Source: Conus ventricosus
Taxonomy: Eukaryota; Mollusca; Gastropoda; Neogastropoda; Conidae
DNA length: 64,000 bases
Direction: 5' to 3'
Assembly (NCBI GenBank): GCA_018398815.1
Contig: CM031620.1
Coordinates: 68,858,516 to 68,922,515, forward strand
The notes below the pieces were generated by a model. It did not search any database and was not told where the DNA came from. It worked only from the letters and a program-made list of their open reading frames with translations. This document shows positions 10,966-23,694 of this stretch, one piece after another; the first letter of the stretch is position 1, and every line of letters starts with the position of its first letter. A program made the translations under genes and the position numbers.

Positions 10966-13671
10966 AGGATCTGTGGTGGGGATGTAGGTCAAAGGGTGGA
11001 CCCAGATCTGTGGTGGGGATGTAGGTCAAAGGGTGGACCCAGATCTGTGGTGGGGATGTAGGTCAAAGGGTGGACCCAGATCTGTGGTGGGGATGTAGGT
11101 CAAAGGGTGGACCCAGATCTGTGGTGGGGATGTAGGTCAAAGGGTGGACCCAGATCTGTGGTGGGGATGTAGGTCAAAGGGTGGACCCAGCTCTGTGGTG
11201 GGGATGTAGGTCAAAGGGTGGACCCAGCTCTGTGGTGGGGATGTAGGTCAAAGGGTGGACCCAGCTCTGTGGTGGGGATGTAGGTCAAAGGGTGGACCCA
11301 GATCTGTGGTGGGGATGTAGGTCAAAGGGTGGACCCAGATCTGTGGTGGGGATGTAGGTCAAAGGGTGGACCCAGATCTGTGGTGGGGATGTAGGTCAAA
11401 GGGTGGACCCAGATCTGTGGTGGGGATGTAGGTCAAAGGGTGGACCCAGATCTGTGGTGGGGATGTAGGTCAAAGGGTGGACCCAGATCTGTGGTGGGGA
11501 TGTAGGTCAAAGGGTGGACCCAGATCTGTGGTGGGGATGTAGGTCAAAGGGTGGACCCAGATCTATGGTGGGGATGTAGGTCAAAGGGTGGACCCAGATC
11601 TGTGGTGGGGATGTAGGTCAAAGGGTGGACCCAGATCTATGGTGGGGATGTAGGTCAAAGGGTGGACCCAGATCTGTGGTGGGGATGTAGGTCAAAGGGT
11701 GGACCCAGATCTGTGGTGGGGATGTAGGTCAAAGGTTGGACCCAGCTCTGTGGTGGGGATGTAGGTCAAAGGGTGGACCCAGCTCTGTGGTGGGGATGTA
11801 GGTCAAAGGGTGGACCCAGATCTGTGGTGCGGATGTAGGTCAAAGGGTGGACCCAGATCTGTGGTGGGGATGTAGGTCAAAGGGTGGACCCAGATCTGTG
11901 GTGGGGATGTAGGTCAAAGGGTGGACCCAGATCTGTGGTGGGGATGTAGGTCAAAGGGTGGACCCAGATCTATGGTGGGGATGTAGGTCAGGTGGACCCA
12001 GATCTATGGTGGGGATGTAGGTCAAAGGGTGGACCCAGATCTGTGGTGGGGATGTAGGTCAAAGGGTGGACCCAGATCTATGGTGGGGATGTAGGTCAAA
12101 GGGTGGACCCAGATCTATGGTGGGGATGTAGGTCAAAGGGTGGACCCAGATCTATGGTGGGGATGTAGGTCAAAGGGTGGACCCAGATCTATGGTGGGGA
12201 TGTAGGTCAAAGGGTGGACCCAGATCTATGGTGGGGATGTAGGTCAAAGGGTGGACCCAGATCTGTGGTGGGGATGTAGGTCAATGGGTGGACCCAGATC
12301 TATGGTGGGGATGTAGGTCAAAGGGTGGACCCAGATCTATGGTGGGGATGTAGGTCAAAGGGTGGACCCAGATCTATGGTGGGGATGTAGGTCAAAGGGT
12401 GGACCCAGATCTATGGTGGGGATGTAGGTCAAAGGGTGGACCCAGATCTATGGTGGGGATGTAGGTCAAAGGGTGGACCCAGATCTGTGGTGGGGATGTA
12501 GGTCAAAGGGTGGACCCAGATCTATGGTGGGGATGTAGGTCAAAGGGTGGACCCAGATCTATGGTGGGGATGTAGGTCAAAGGGTGGACCCAGATCTATG
12601 GTGGGGATGTAGGTCAAAGGGTGGACCCAGATCTGTGGTGGGGATGTAGGTCAAAGGGTGGACCCAGATCTGTGGTGGGGATGTAGGTCAAAGGGTGGAC
12701 CCAGATCTATGGTGGGGATGTAGGTCAAAGGGTGGACCCAGATCTATGGTGGGGATGTAGGTCAAAGGGTGGACCCAGATCTATGGTGGGGATGTAGGTC
12801 AAAGGGTGGACCCAGATCTATGGTGGGGATGTAGGTCAAAGGGTGGACCCAGATCTATGGTGGGGATGTAGGTCAAAGGGTGGACCCAGATCTATGGTGG
12901 GGATGTAGGTCAAAGGGTGGACCCAGATCTATGGTGGGGATGTAGGTCAAAGGGTGGACCCAGATCTATGGTGGGGATGTAGGTCAAAGGGTGGACCCAG
13001 ATCTGTGGTGGGGATGTAGGTCAAAGGGTGGACCCAGATCTATGGTGGGGATGTAGGTCAAAGGTGGACCCAGATCTGTGGTGGGGATGTAGGTCAAAGG
13101 GTGGACCCAGATCTGTGGTGGGGATGTAGGTCAAAGGGTGGACCCAGATCTGTGGTGGGGATGTAGGTCAAAGGGTGGACCCAGATCTATGGTGGGGATG
13201 TAGGTCAAAGGGTGGACCCAGATCTATGGTGGGGATGTAGGTCAAAGGGTGGACCCAGATCTATGGTGGGGATGTAGGTCAAAGGGTGGACCCAGATCTA
13301 TGGTGGGGATGTAGGTCAAAGGGTGGACCCAGATCTATGGTGGGGATGTAGGTCAAAGGGTGGACCCAGATCTATGGTGGGGATGTAGGTCAAAGGGTGG
13401 ACCCAGATCTATGGTGGGGATGTAGGTCAAAGGGTGGACCCAGATCTGTGGTGGGGATGTAGGTCAAAGGGTGGACCCAGATCTGTGGTGGGGATGTAGG
13501 TCAAAGGGTGGACCCAGATCTGTGGTGGGGATGTAGGTCAAAGGGTGGACCCAGATCTATGGTGGGGATGTAGGTCAAAGGGTGGACCCAGATCTGTGGT
13601 GGGGATGTAGGTCAAAGGGTGGACCCAGATCTGTGGTGGGGATGTAGGTCAAAGGGTGGACCCAGATCTGT
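10966..13671. repeat. 37-bp minisatellite, about 73 units
   Basis: An almost perfect array of 37-bp units carrying GGATGTAGGTCAAAGGGTGG. Variants are AGATCTGTGG, AGATCTATGG and AGCTCTGTGG. The G variant dominates before about 11,950 and the A variant after it, with the C variant in two small clusters near 11,200 and 11,740. Shortened units occur near 11,990 and 13,065. Each unit contains AGGTCAAAGG, a nuclear-receptor half-site-like motif. No ORF is involved. Confidence 0.98.
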
Positions 13672-13716
13672 GTGACTTTGACAGAGGTCTGAGCTGCCCC
13701 ATGCGCCCCTCTAGTT

Positions 13717-14605
13717 TTGTCGCTTTACTTCGCTTTGTTGCTTTGTTAGTTTCATCACTTCATTTGTCTCTTTACTTCGCTTTGTTGCTTTGTTAGTTTC
13801 ATCACTTCATTTGTCTCTTTACTTCGCTTTGTTGCTTTGTTAGTTTCATCACTTCATTTGTCTCTTTACTTCGCTTTGTTGCTTTGTTAGTTTCATCACT
13901 TCATTTGTCGCTTTACTTCGCTTTGTTGCTTTGTTAGTTTCATCACTTCATTTGTCTCTTTACTTCGCTTTGTTGCTTTGTTAGTTTCATCACTTCATTT
14001 GTCGCTTTGCTTCGCTTTGTTGCTTTGTTAGTTTCATCACTTCATTTGTCGCTTTACTTCGCTTTGTTGCTTTGTTAGTTTCATCACTTCATTTGTCGCT
14101 TTACTTCGCTTTGTTGCTTTGTTAGTTTCATCACTTCATTTGTCGCTTTACTTCGCTTTGTTGCTTTGTTAGTTTCATCACTTCATTTGTCGCTTTACTT
14201 CGCTTTGTTGCTTTGTTAGTTTCATCACTTCATTTGTCGCTTTACTTCGCTTTGTTGCTTTGTTAGTTTCATCACTTCATTTGTCGCTTTACTTCGCTTT
14301 GTTGCTTTGTTAGTTTCATCACTTCATTTGTCGCTTTACTTCGCTTTGTTGCTTTGTTAGTTTCATCACTTCATTTGTCGCTTTACTTCGCTTTGTTGCT
14401 TTGTTAGTTTCATCACTTCATTTGTCGCTTTACTTCGCTTTGTTGCTTTGTTAGTTTCATCACTTCATTTGTCTCTTTACTTCGCTTTGTTGCTTTGTTA
14501 GTTTATCATTCATTTGTCTTACTTCTCTTTGTTGCTTTGTTAGTTTCATCACTTCATTTGTCGCTTTACTTATCTTTATTGCTCTGTTAGTTTTATCACT
14601 TTTTT
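13717..14605. repeat. 47-bp minisatellite, about 19 units
   Basis: Units of 47 bp contain CGCTTTGTTGCTTTGTTAG and TTTCATCACTTCATTTG. Most units have TCGCTTTACT; a minority near the 5' side have TCTCTTTACT. The last two units are degenerate. The array starts only about 45 bp after the 37-bp array ends. Confidence 0.98.
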
Positions 14606-14689
14606 GCTTTGTTTGTTATGACCAACCCACTTAATTGTCATGTTGACTTGTTTTAAATGCAAAGATAGTTTTTACAGCATGTGTCTGTG

Positions 14690-14852
14690 TGACTTGTTGT
14701 TGAACTGGCCAACGTAGTGTTTAAGGCCATGTGTCATGTGTGACTTGTTGTTGAACTGGCCAAGGATAGGTGTTTTACAGGCACATGTGTCATGTGTGAC
14801 TTGTTGTTGAACTGGCAAGGATAGGTGTTTTACAGGCACATGTGTCAAATGT
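14690..14852. repeat. About 57-bp tandem repeat, 3 units
   Basis: GTGACTTGTTGTTGAACTGG recurs three times, followed by GGTGTTTTACAGGCACATGT in the two more intact units. 14,853-15,390 is unique DNA without a supported gene. Confidence 0.85.
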
Positions 14853-15392
14853 GGATGGGGAAGGGCAGCATTATTTGTGTGCTATCCATTTTTGATGAAG
14901 TCAATGTTGTATTACACATTTAATATTAATCATGGTTAGCAGTTGCTGAGAATTCAATGTGAATCGTTTTCTTAAAACAAGAATGAAGTAGATAATCATA
15001 GATGACTTTCACTGAATTTTCTTAGGATGCCAAATATCGAGGAGAGATGCCAGATAGTTCCCCAGCCACGTGATCACTTTCAGTTGTATGTAGTGGGTGT
15101 GCATGAGTTCTTTTGAAAGGAAAGGTACACTGATCAGCTGACCATCCCCCAAGAAGTAACTCTTGATGTCACCCTTCAGTGAGTCATATTTTTAGGTTGT
15201 TTTTTGTAGCTGGATTTTTCTTCTTCTTGTTGTTTTTGCACTCCATTAAAAATGATCTTTACAAACCCCATTCAGGGCTATAAACCAAATTTAGATCAGT
15301 AAAAGGGTGGCCATAGTTACAGATACCCACTCCACAGACAGTTTTGAGACAAGAGGTTGAACTGTTAAACTGTCTTAGGGGGTTGAAAGGCA

Positions 15393-15527
15393 TTTTCCAC
15401 AGCAGTGTGTACATTATGTGGTTTTCCACAGCAGTGTGTATATTATGTGGTTTTCCACAGCAGTGTGTACATTATGTGGTTTTCCACAGCAGTGTGTACA
15501 TTATGTGGTTTTCCACAGCAATGTTAC
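15393..15527. repeat. 29-bp tandem repeat, 5 units
   Basis: Five units with ACATTATGTGGTTTTCCACA then GCAGTGTGT. On the plus strand each unit contains TTTTCCACAG, which looks like a 3' splice site. No exon could be linked to it. Confidence 0.9.
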
Positions 15528-15639
15528 AAACAAAAGAAAGTAAAGCAAAAGGGCGGATGTAGAATTGAAACTGATCAAAGTTCCAAACTAGCAATGTCAC
15601 AGAGTGATTGTAGGATTCAAAGCTACGGAAATTCCTGAT

Positions 15640-15840
15640 TTGATACAGTAACATCATTGACTGGTTGTAGAATTCAAACCTAGCTGTCAGAATCCTGAAT
15701 TTGGTACAGTAACATCATTGACTGGTTGTAGAATTCAAACCTAGCTGTCAGAATCCTGAATTTGGTACAGTAACATCATTGACTGGTTGTAGAATTCAAA
15801 CCTAGCTGTCAGAATCCTGAATTTGGTACAGTAACATCCT
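15640..15840. repeat. About 59-bp tandem repeat, 3 units
   Basis: Three units share TACAGTAACATCATTGACTG and GTAGAATTCAAACCTAGCTG. Diverged copies of the same motif (AACATC....TGTAGAATTCAAA) continue to about 16,170, so this is the fresh core of an older array. Confidence 0.85.
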
Positions 15841-15857
15841 AAAGGAGAGTGACTGTA

Positions 15858-15943
15858 GCATTTAGAGCAATCACAGCCCTGATGTGGCCCTTTGCGGTCG
15901 GCTGGGCTATAAGCAACATTATCTTATCTCATTTAGAGCAATC
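15858..15943 (+). mobile_element. 57-bp truncated retro-insert with target-site duplication
   Basis: A fragment from CAGCCCTGATGTGGCCC to ATTATCTTATCT is flanked on both sides by ATTTAGAGCAATCA, a direct repeat of about 14-15 bp that reads as a target-site duplication. The 3' end carries TTATC repeats, like a retrotransposon tail. The same fragment occurs inverted at 4241-4308. This fits a heavily 5'-truncated LINE or SINE copy inserted by target-primed reverse transcription. Confidence 0.7.
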
Positions 15944-18900
15944 AAAATGCCAAATTTAGTATTGTAACATTGTAAAGGAGAGTCACTGTAGAGTTCAAAT
16001 TGATCAAAATCCCAAATATGAAACAGTTACATCATAGTGATAATAGAATTCACAAAGTCCCAACTTGAATACCGTTTCATCATAGTGTATAGTGTAATTG
16101 TAGAATTTAAGTCTGTCAAAATCCCATATTTAATACAGTAACATCTACTGAAAGAACAACTGCGGTTTGGAGTAATCCTTCCATTTCTCAAGTTTGGTAA
16201 ATGACATCATCAGCCTCTATTTTTAGCTCCGGTACAATAATGTCAGGAGTGACTGGACTGATTACATGGAGGGTGTTCCTCTATCTTCTTATATATATAT
16301 ATATACATATATGTATGTAATTTTGTTTTATTCAACCTCTTACGCTAATTGTGTCATAGATTGTGAACACATGTATTTCTGTGGGTCATTGACCATGCCA
16401 GGTCATTGACAATGCCAGATTATTTGGTGTCCAGCCGGATGCTACTTGTTTTTTTCAGTGTCTACATAGTATATGTTTTGTTCACTGGGTCAGTGTGGTT
16501 GGTGATGTGGCTCATGTGGCATACTGTTGATGTGATGGGTTGGTTTGTCCTCACTGGTGAAGTGAAATTTTACTTAACGTTTTATTGTTTTAAGAGCATC
16601 TGATGAAAAAGAACTGTATAGATAACAAAAAATGTTTTTGATTAAGAAAGAGTATTCTCTCTGCTTGTATGTGTGTGTGTGTGTGTACTTGTACGTGTGT
16701 GTTGTTTATATCATGTTTTGAACTGATGTGAGATGCAGATGAGGAACAGAAACCATTCCAAGCCACTGTTTGTTGATGATTTACTGTAACTTGTGCCAGC
16801 AGATACAATGTGATTACCTCTGTTGTATTACACTATTTTCCACCTTACCTTATATCTGCTTGTGCATCTGTCTGTGATGGGCAGAGCTAGAGAAAGACCA
16901 ACATTGATGGAGGTAGATTGATTTTGGAATTTTTTTGATTTTGGTTTTCTGTTTTGGTGTGTGTGTATGTTTGATATAATATTGCATTGAAAGGTAGCAG
17001 TGATTTTACATTCTAAGATAGGCACTGAGGTGTTTAGTGCAAGTTGAGGTTTGGATGATGGCCCTGTATCTGAACAGGAAAATGAAGACCACAAGAGAAA
17101 GAGCAGAAGCAGTGGTGACTCTTGTGGTGCAAACTCACTGCAGCACTGGCTCTGACTTTGAGGAACTTTTGTTCTTTCATATTCCCACAGGTAAGATTGG
17201 ATGTTAAATGACGTTTGTATTTTGAGTCAATGAATGCAGAAGTTTGGACCAATAAATCTTCATGAACCAGCCGATAAGAGTGTAGGGAAGGTGAGGGGGG
17301 CAGTCAAGAAAAAGAGGCAGGGCTGATCATCATGAAAGAACTGAATTAGGCATATAAGCTTACACAATGAAAAAAAAAGAATCAGGTTGATTTTGTGCTC
17401 AAATAAAAATGTATAAAAGAGAGGAACGGCCTGAACACCACGCTGATCAGCCTACATCGCACCTTTTGATCTGCCAGCATGTTCAGGTCAGCAGTGCTTG
17501 TGACTCTGCATCTGTTATTGATAAAATCCAAAAACTCCATTTTTAATGGTCACTAGCTAGCGAACTGCTTTGGGAGAAGATGTATTTGGGCTGTAGTGCA
17601 GTCCTGAGGAGCCCGCCACGTTTATCCTTACATGCACGCTCTCACACACCCACACACCCACTTAGAATCTTCTTTACTATCCCCTTTTACCACGGTTTAT
17701 TATTTGTAAACTATGTGATATGAAATGTACCTTTCACTGTGACAATTTATTTCACAGGTAATGGAATGTTAAGGACTGATTTAGAGACGAACGGTGCAAG
17801 CAATCAATTTTCAGGCGGTTTTGGTTGTTTCGCATCCAGTTATAAAGTTTGATATTCCATACAGTTATGAATTAATTTTGTCAAAGTACATTGTAGCATA
17901 TGGGTATCAGATTACACAAGATCATAACATGCCTGTAGGCCTCCCCAGACCAAGAAACACATTTTCCTTTCCTTTTCCATCAAAATGAAAAATTGCAAGG
18001 GGAAGCACTGCCATCAAAACATGTCGATACTGTTGTTCTGGGCTTCGATTCAGTCACCATCTTGTCGGTGACAAGGGACACAACTGCGATGTCTTCAATC
18101 ATGAAATATGTAGAAAATCCTCTGAGTGGCTTTTCTTAATATATACAGTCATTGGTGCATGTCCATGTTGTGGACTGGCAGTGGATAGGTCAAACAGTTC
18201 GATAGTGCAGAGCCCTTGTAAACCTTGCCATGCATTATGTTGTACTGTAGATTCTTGCTGCTAACAGTCGATAGTGCAAGCCTTGTAAACCTTGCCATGC
18301 ATTTATGTCTGTAGCTGTAGATTCTTGCTGCTTATCAAGCATAACTCGGCTCAAAGAAGCTGATGTTATGGGAGTTCTCCATTCACCAGATATGTAACTG
18401 ATAATTGTATGCTGTATCTTCAATGTATACTGTGTACATGCTTGTGTATATGTGCAGACCTGTCAACTGCTTTTAAGCTTAAAGTGCAACACTGCATGAA
18501 TTTTTTGTGAACTGACTTTCAGTATTAATCTCACCTTACAAAGCTACCATATATCATTTTTGAAAGAACCAAGAATGTTATATCATTAAAGACTGTGAAG
18601 CTGGATTCACTATTGATCAATATTCTCACAGACAACTCTCTGGTACACATACTTTTTTCAGCATCTCATTCCTCCTCTTGATTGTGATTGGCCACAGTGA
18701 ACACTGTATTTTTACTGTAAAATCGATCAGGTCCCCAACCATCAACAAGAAAGAATGAGGATGGCAAAGCATCACAAATACCAACACAAGGAAGTGGTCA
18801 GTATAAAACAGCAGTGAAATAACTGGGTGCAGAGCTGCTGGTTTGTGTCGGCAGGCAAATCATGTTAGGACCCTCTCTGACACTACAGAAGATAGCAAGT

Positions 18901-20320
18901 TATAAGCTTGATTTTCTCCGTAATTTGTTTTGGTGGCATGCCCTGTCCAAAGTTGTTAAGTGACAAACAGACATCGATATGCATTTGTTTTATTGAAACT
19001 GAAATGCCTCTGGTCACTTTAACTTGTATTTGACCATACCATGATCTCCTAGATCTTCCTACGGCTGTGCTGTTCCTAATGGTTCGGATGAACTTATATT
19101 AGTGTGTTTCAAAGCACAAGCAGGGGTGGAAACCAAGCCCAGTGATGAAGGCCATACACCACACTTTTACCCGTCTGATTGGATGTGATGAACAGCAGTT
19201 TGGTAAAGCTTCTTTGTGATTGGATGAATTCACATCAGCTACTCGGGTGTACGCTCGTGTGGTAGGGATGGTGCCCATAGCATATATTATGGAAAGACTT
19301 GACCAGATGTCATGTTTTTCATTTTCTTTCTTTACTTTTACTTTTTTTTCTCAACCCATGCAGTTTTGTCCAGACACAGCACCACAATAATTCAGGAAAA
19401 ACTGTATCTTTTTTTCTCTGAAACCTGAGCAGTTGACAGGTCTGTATGCATAGGATATTACCCAGGTATGCGCATGTGCATCAGTTATTTTACTACCGAA
19501 AAACAAGTTGTGTGTGGTTTTCAGGGAGGGTGGGTACCCCATGAATCAGACTATGAAACTTGCAGGTACCCCATGAATCAGACTATGAAACTTGCAGGTA
19601 CCCCATGAATCAGACTATGAAACTTGCAACTTTGTGTCGTGTGTTCAGTCATGCTGTGATGCATTCAGTGTTTCTTGGTTCCAGTCTGTGTCAGTGTTGC
19701 CTGCTGTCACTTGTTACTCTGTCACATGAAAGTAGTGGACCTTTTGCCACAGTGGGTGCCCCCTACCTCCCATTCCCTTGTGTTGTGGGCAATATCCTTG
19801 TGTACATTTCTCCTTCAGATGCAAAACCGTATCTCTGTATCGTTGTACTTATTTATTTATGGTTCATGAGAGACATACAATGGTGTTGCATGTTTTTGTA
19901 CACAGTCTGTGGTTTCAACATGATTTTGTCTGCAATACAGCCTCTGAGATTGGCAGGCCTATGTTTTGGTGTGAGATGGAGTACTTTGATCCAGGGGTAT
20001 TCTACACGTTTTGACTTTGATTCAGGAGCATCTTCAGCTTTCACCTTAATGCAAGAAGCAGCGTGAACTTTGATCTCCAGGTGTATACTGAACTGTTAGT
20101 CAACAGCAAAAACTATCCAGAATTTTCACTTTCCCAGAAGTACACTGAAGTTTCACTGTGACCTAGGAGAATCCTTAACTTTCTCTTTGGCTCTTTGTCC
20201 TGAACATTCATTTGACCCACGACTATCTCCAGTTTTCTCTTGATTCAAAAATTTCTTTACTGCCATGTGATCCCAAAGTACCCTGAACCTTGCCCGGGAG
20301 TATTCAGAAGTTTTACTTCT
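15944..20320. other. Mostly unique sequence, no supported gene
   Basis: Contains a short TA tract near 16,290-16,320, a duplicated segment of about 70 bp (about 18,200-18,325, both halves with CTTGTAAACCTTGCCATGCA) and a 32-bp triplication at about 19,530-19,630 (GTACCCCATGAATCAGACTA). The ORF at 19560-20066 begins in that triplication and has no domain. A good donor-like CAG|GTAAGA at about 17,190 ends a short open stretch, but no acceptor or homology supports an exon. Confidence 0.5.
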
Positions 20321-20329
20321 GCTACTTGA

Positions 20330-20552
20330 GTGAAATGCAGATGAGAGGAATGTTTGACAAATGAAATGCAGATAAGAGGAATGTTTGACAAGTGAAATGC
20401 AGATAAGAGGAATGTTTGACGGGTGAAATGCAGATAAGAGGAATGTTTGACAAGTGAAATGCAGATAAGAGGAATGTTTGACAAGTGAAATGCAGATAAG
20501 AGGAATGCTTGACAAGTGAAATGCAGATGAAAGAAATCTTTGACATGGGGAA
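20330..20552. repeat. 31-bp tandem repeat, 7 units
   Basis: Seven units with GTGAAATGCAGATAAGAGGA then ATGTTTGACAA. The minus-strand SNIPLICISL-type ORF is a repeat artefact. Confidence 0.95.
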
Positions 20553-20899
20553 ACTTTTTCCCCCAACATGAAATTGTTCATGATAGCTAGAACTGGATAA
20601 GCTTTTTTCCCTTTTTCTTTCAAGAAAGACATTTTTGGAAGGAAAAATGGCAACAACAACAATACAAAAAAAAGAAGAAGACGGACTTTACGACATCATG
20701 GAAAAGATGGCATTTGCCTTGGACATAGTAAATATCTTTTGCTGACTGTGAATGGCTTTTATTCGTACCTTCTCCTTGCACTTCAAGAGCATTTTAAGTT
20801 ACCAGCTTTGAAAATCAGTGTTAAGAATAGTAGGTCTTTTTGTTTTGCATTTGCAAGAAAAGATATGTGTGTGGGGGTGCATGTCACTATTGATGCAGC

Positions 20900-21960
20900 T
20901 GCTGTATTCCGAGTTTTCACTTAGCCTTGAAAGTATCCTGTTGTTTCACTTCCTCATTGGAGAGTTTTTCAGCTTTTATTTGACCCCAGTGAGTTTCATC
21001 AACTTTCACTGATCCCAGGAACTTTCACATGATGCAGCTTTATCCAGAATTTTCACTTGTCCCCCTAAAGTTGTCTGAGGTTTTTCTTTGTCATTGAAGG
21101 TATCTAGAACTTACACATTACTCCAGGAGTATCCTGAAGTTTCAGTTGACCCTGAGATGTGTGAATCATTCTCCCGTTCTCACTACAGGAACGGGTTTAT
21201 TTGGCCACTTGAGTATCCTGTACTTGAACCCAGGAGGATCCTGAACTTTCACTTCTACCAGGGTATCCTGAACTTTCACTTCTACCAGGGTATCCTGAAC
21301 TTTCACTTCTGCACTGAAGGTTCTGAATTTTTCATCTCTCTTGGAGGGTCCTGAAATGTCTCTTCAACCCTGGTGTATCCTGATCTTTCACATCTGTCCA
21401 AAATATTCTGAACTTTTACTACTGTCCAGTTTCCCTGAAGACAGAGTATGGCTGCCTTAATGGCAGGATGCACACAAAACCCACTCCCTGTGTAGGGTAG
21501 ATGGGATTAATACTTGCCTGTCCATATAGGGAGTGTCTGCAGGAGTATCAGCCTGCATATACAGAAGAAGAAGACTTTGTCCAGTATTTTGCACTTTGTC
21601 TTCTCTCCAAGAGTATCCTGAGCTTTCACTTCTACCCAGGAGTATCCTGAACTTGCACTTGTGTAGAATGTTTTGAACTTTCACCTGCTCATGAATATCC
21701 TGAACTTTCACTTCTGTCCAGGATGTTTAGAGCGTTCATGATTGTCCAGGAGTATCCTGAACTTTAATCTCTCCTGGAAGATCCTGAACTTTCATTTCTA
21801 TCCAGGAGGTTCCTGCATGTCCTTTGGTCTCAGATTTCACATGTCCCAGGAGTTAACCGAAGCATGCACTTCTAACCTGAAGGATCCATAAGGTCTCTTG
21901 GCCCAGATTTCACATGTCCCAGGAGTTATGCTGAGCATTCACTTCTGTTCTGAAGGATCC
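20900..21960. repeat. Ancient degenerate about 30-bp repeat (TATCCTGAACTTTCACTTCT type)
   Basis: Many diverged copies of TATCCTGAACTTTCACTTCT with CCAGGAG spacers are spread over about 1 kb; a few consecutive units near 21,235-21,310 are nearly identical. Short ORFs here (21088-21354, 21457-21711) follow the repeat. Weaker copies extend toward 20,000. Confidence 0.8.
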
Positions 21961-22744
21961 TTATTTTCACTTGGCCCCAGATTTCACATGCCCCTCAGAG
22001 ATATACTGAGCCTTCATGTATGTCAGAGGTACCATGAATTTTTTCGTGATGCAATAGATTTCCCAAACACTGTTCCCCATGTGTCTTGATTTGGCTCCTG
22101 CCCCTCCCTGCACCCCCTTGAGGTCCACCCAGTGATGAGATACCTGCATAATATAAAGTGTACATTTTCTTCTTTGGCCAACAAGCAGGTATTTGTGTAC
22201 ATTCTTCTGGCTTCTTTTTCGTGGCTTCTTGGTCTGTATTCCAAGAGCCTGCACGAGTGTCTTGTGAAGTAATATTTGTTACTCAATTTTTTTTTTTTTT
22301 AATCCAGGAACTGATTGGGTATTCAGCCCTGTTTGCATTAGAGTGGAGTAGGATGAACAACTGTTCTGGAACAGTCCAGAGCCAGAGATGATGTTGGGGG
22401 ATCTTGTTAATTATGTGCGTGTATTCTTTCAATGAGGTATGCTTGAAGCAAGCTGCTGATTTCTATGTGTTGTGGCGCCACATGCATCGTCTCTACCAAC
22501 TTGGGTAAGCTGTTATATTGCCTTTGCTTTGGCTCGTCTTTGTGATGGCTCTGTCATGAACATACACTATTCTCTAAATGAAACATATTCAAAATATCCT
22601 TGTGTGTGTGTGTGTATAGCCCGATAGTAGGCTTTCTGCGGGTAGGGGATTTTCGTGAGTGATGAAATATGTGTCATAGCAGTCTTTGGCTTTTTAGGCC
22701 ATATTCTTCAAAGAGTGAAGTGGTGTGGGGAGGTAATTTGGGCT

Positions 22745-22848
22745 GAAACTAATGAAAGGGAAGGGAGATGAGAGGAGGGATGAGGGAAAGGGAAGGGGAG
22801 ATGAGAGGATGAGGGAAAGGGAAGGGGAGATGAGAGGATGAGGGGACG
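22745..22848. repeat. 29-bp purine-rich tandem repeat, 3 units
   Basis: GGGAAAGGGAAGGGGAGATG then AGAGGAT repeats three times, all purine on the plus strand apart from single T residues. The flanking sequence from 21,961 to 23,690 is unique and shows no supported gene. Confidence 0.85.
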
Positions 22849-23694
22849 TCCCAATACTTCAGTGCATGTCCACAACCTACTCTGCTTCAGTGTTTTCATC
22901 TTATCTCCCTTGTGCGTGTCTCTCCGGATCACCCAGTGTGGAGAACCGTGTTGAAAATGTGAAATGAAAACTGGAGGTTATGATATGTAGTTTACTACTG
23001 ACCTAATATTGCTTGATACTGTGCTGATATTGTTTCATGCAGTCCTAATGTGATGATGTTGCAGCTTATTTTGAATTTATATACAGTTTGTTCTACGGGA
23101 CTATTGTGAAACATTTTTCTCTTAAAGACAATTGTTTAACTTTTTTGTTACAATGTAAGGGTGATTTAAAATATATTTAGGTATTGTTATTTTAAATGTT
23201 AAGTTAATGAACAATTCTCACATTTTATTGTGAATGAATTGTGCTTGGAGTCTGCAATGCTTGGTTCATTGTCTGGAGTGATAAGCCATTTGTGAACTTC
23301 ATTGTTGTCAATAACTGTGCATAAAGGGGAGGAGAGTAAACAACACTTAATTGTTTTTATCAGCATTCTTGTTTGTGAGTGGATTTTATGTGAATAAAAA
23401 GGATAAGTATTGCTGTGGGTGCAATTCAGAGTTGGCTGAAATTGTACTGTGTATTCCTTGTCGTATGTCAGTTGGTATTGTGTAACTGACTTACCATGAA
23501 ATTTCTCTATGTAAAATGTTCAGATTGTTGCGTCAGGAGAACATTCATCGGTATTGTAAAGAACGAGACTCTTTTCTCTGTTACATTTTCTTGTGAGACT
23601 GAACTTTTGTTATTTTTTTTCCAGAGAAGTTTTCCGTAGATTGTTGAACACTATACACAACCAAAACGACATGAACAGATGGAAGGCAAAAATG

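Noticed and set aside
10966..13671. CRISPR-like regularity of the 37-bp array
   Set aside because: There are no unique spacers; the units are head-to-tail repeats in a eukaryotic context.
17035..17195. Possible exon ending at CAG|GTAAGA
   Set aside because: Strong donor only; competing frames, no good acceptor and no recognisable protein.
19560..20066. 168-codon plus-strand ORF
   Set aside because: It starts inside a 32-bp triplication, has no domain and overlaps other open frames on both strands.
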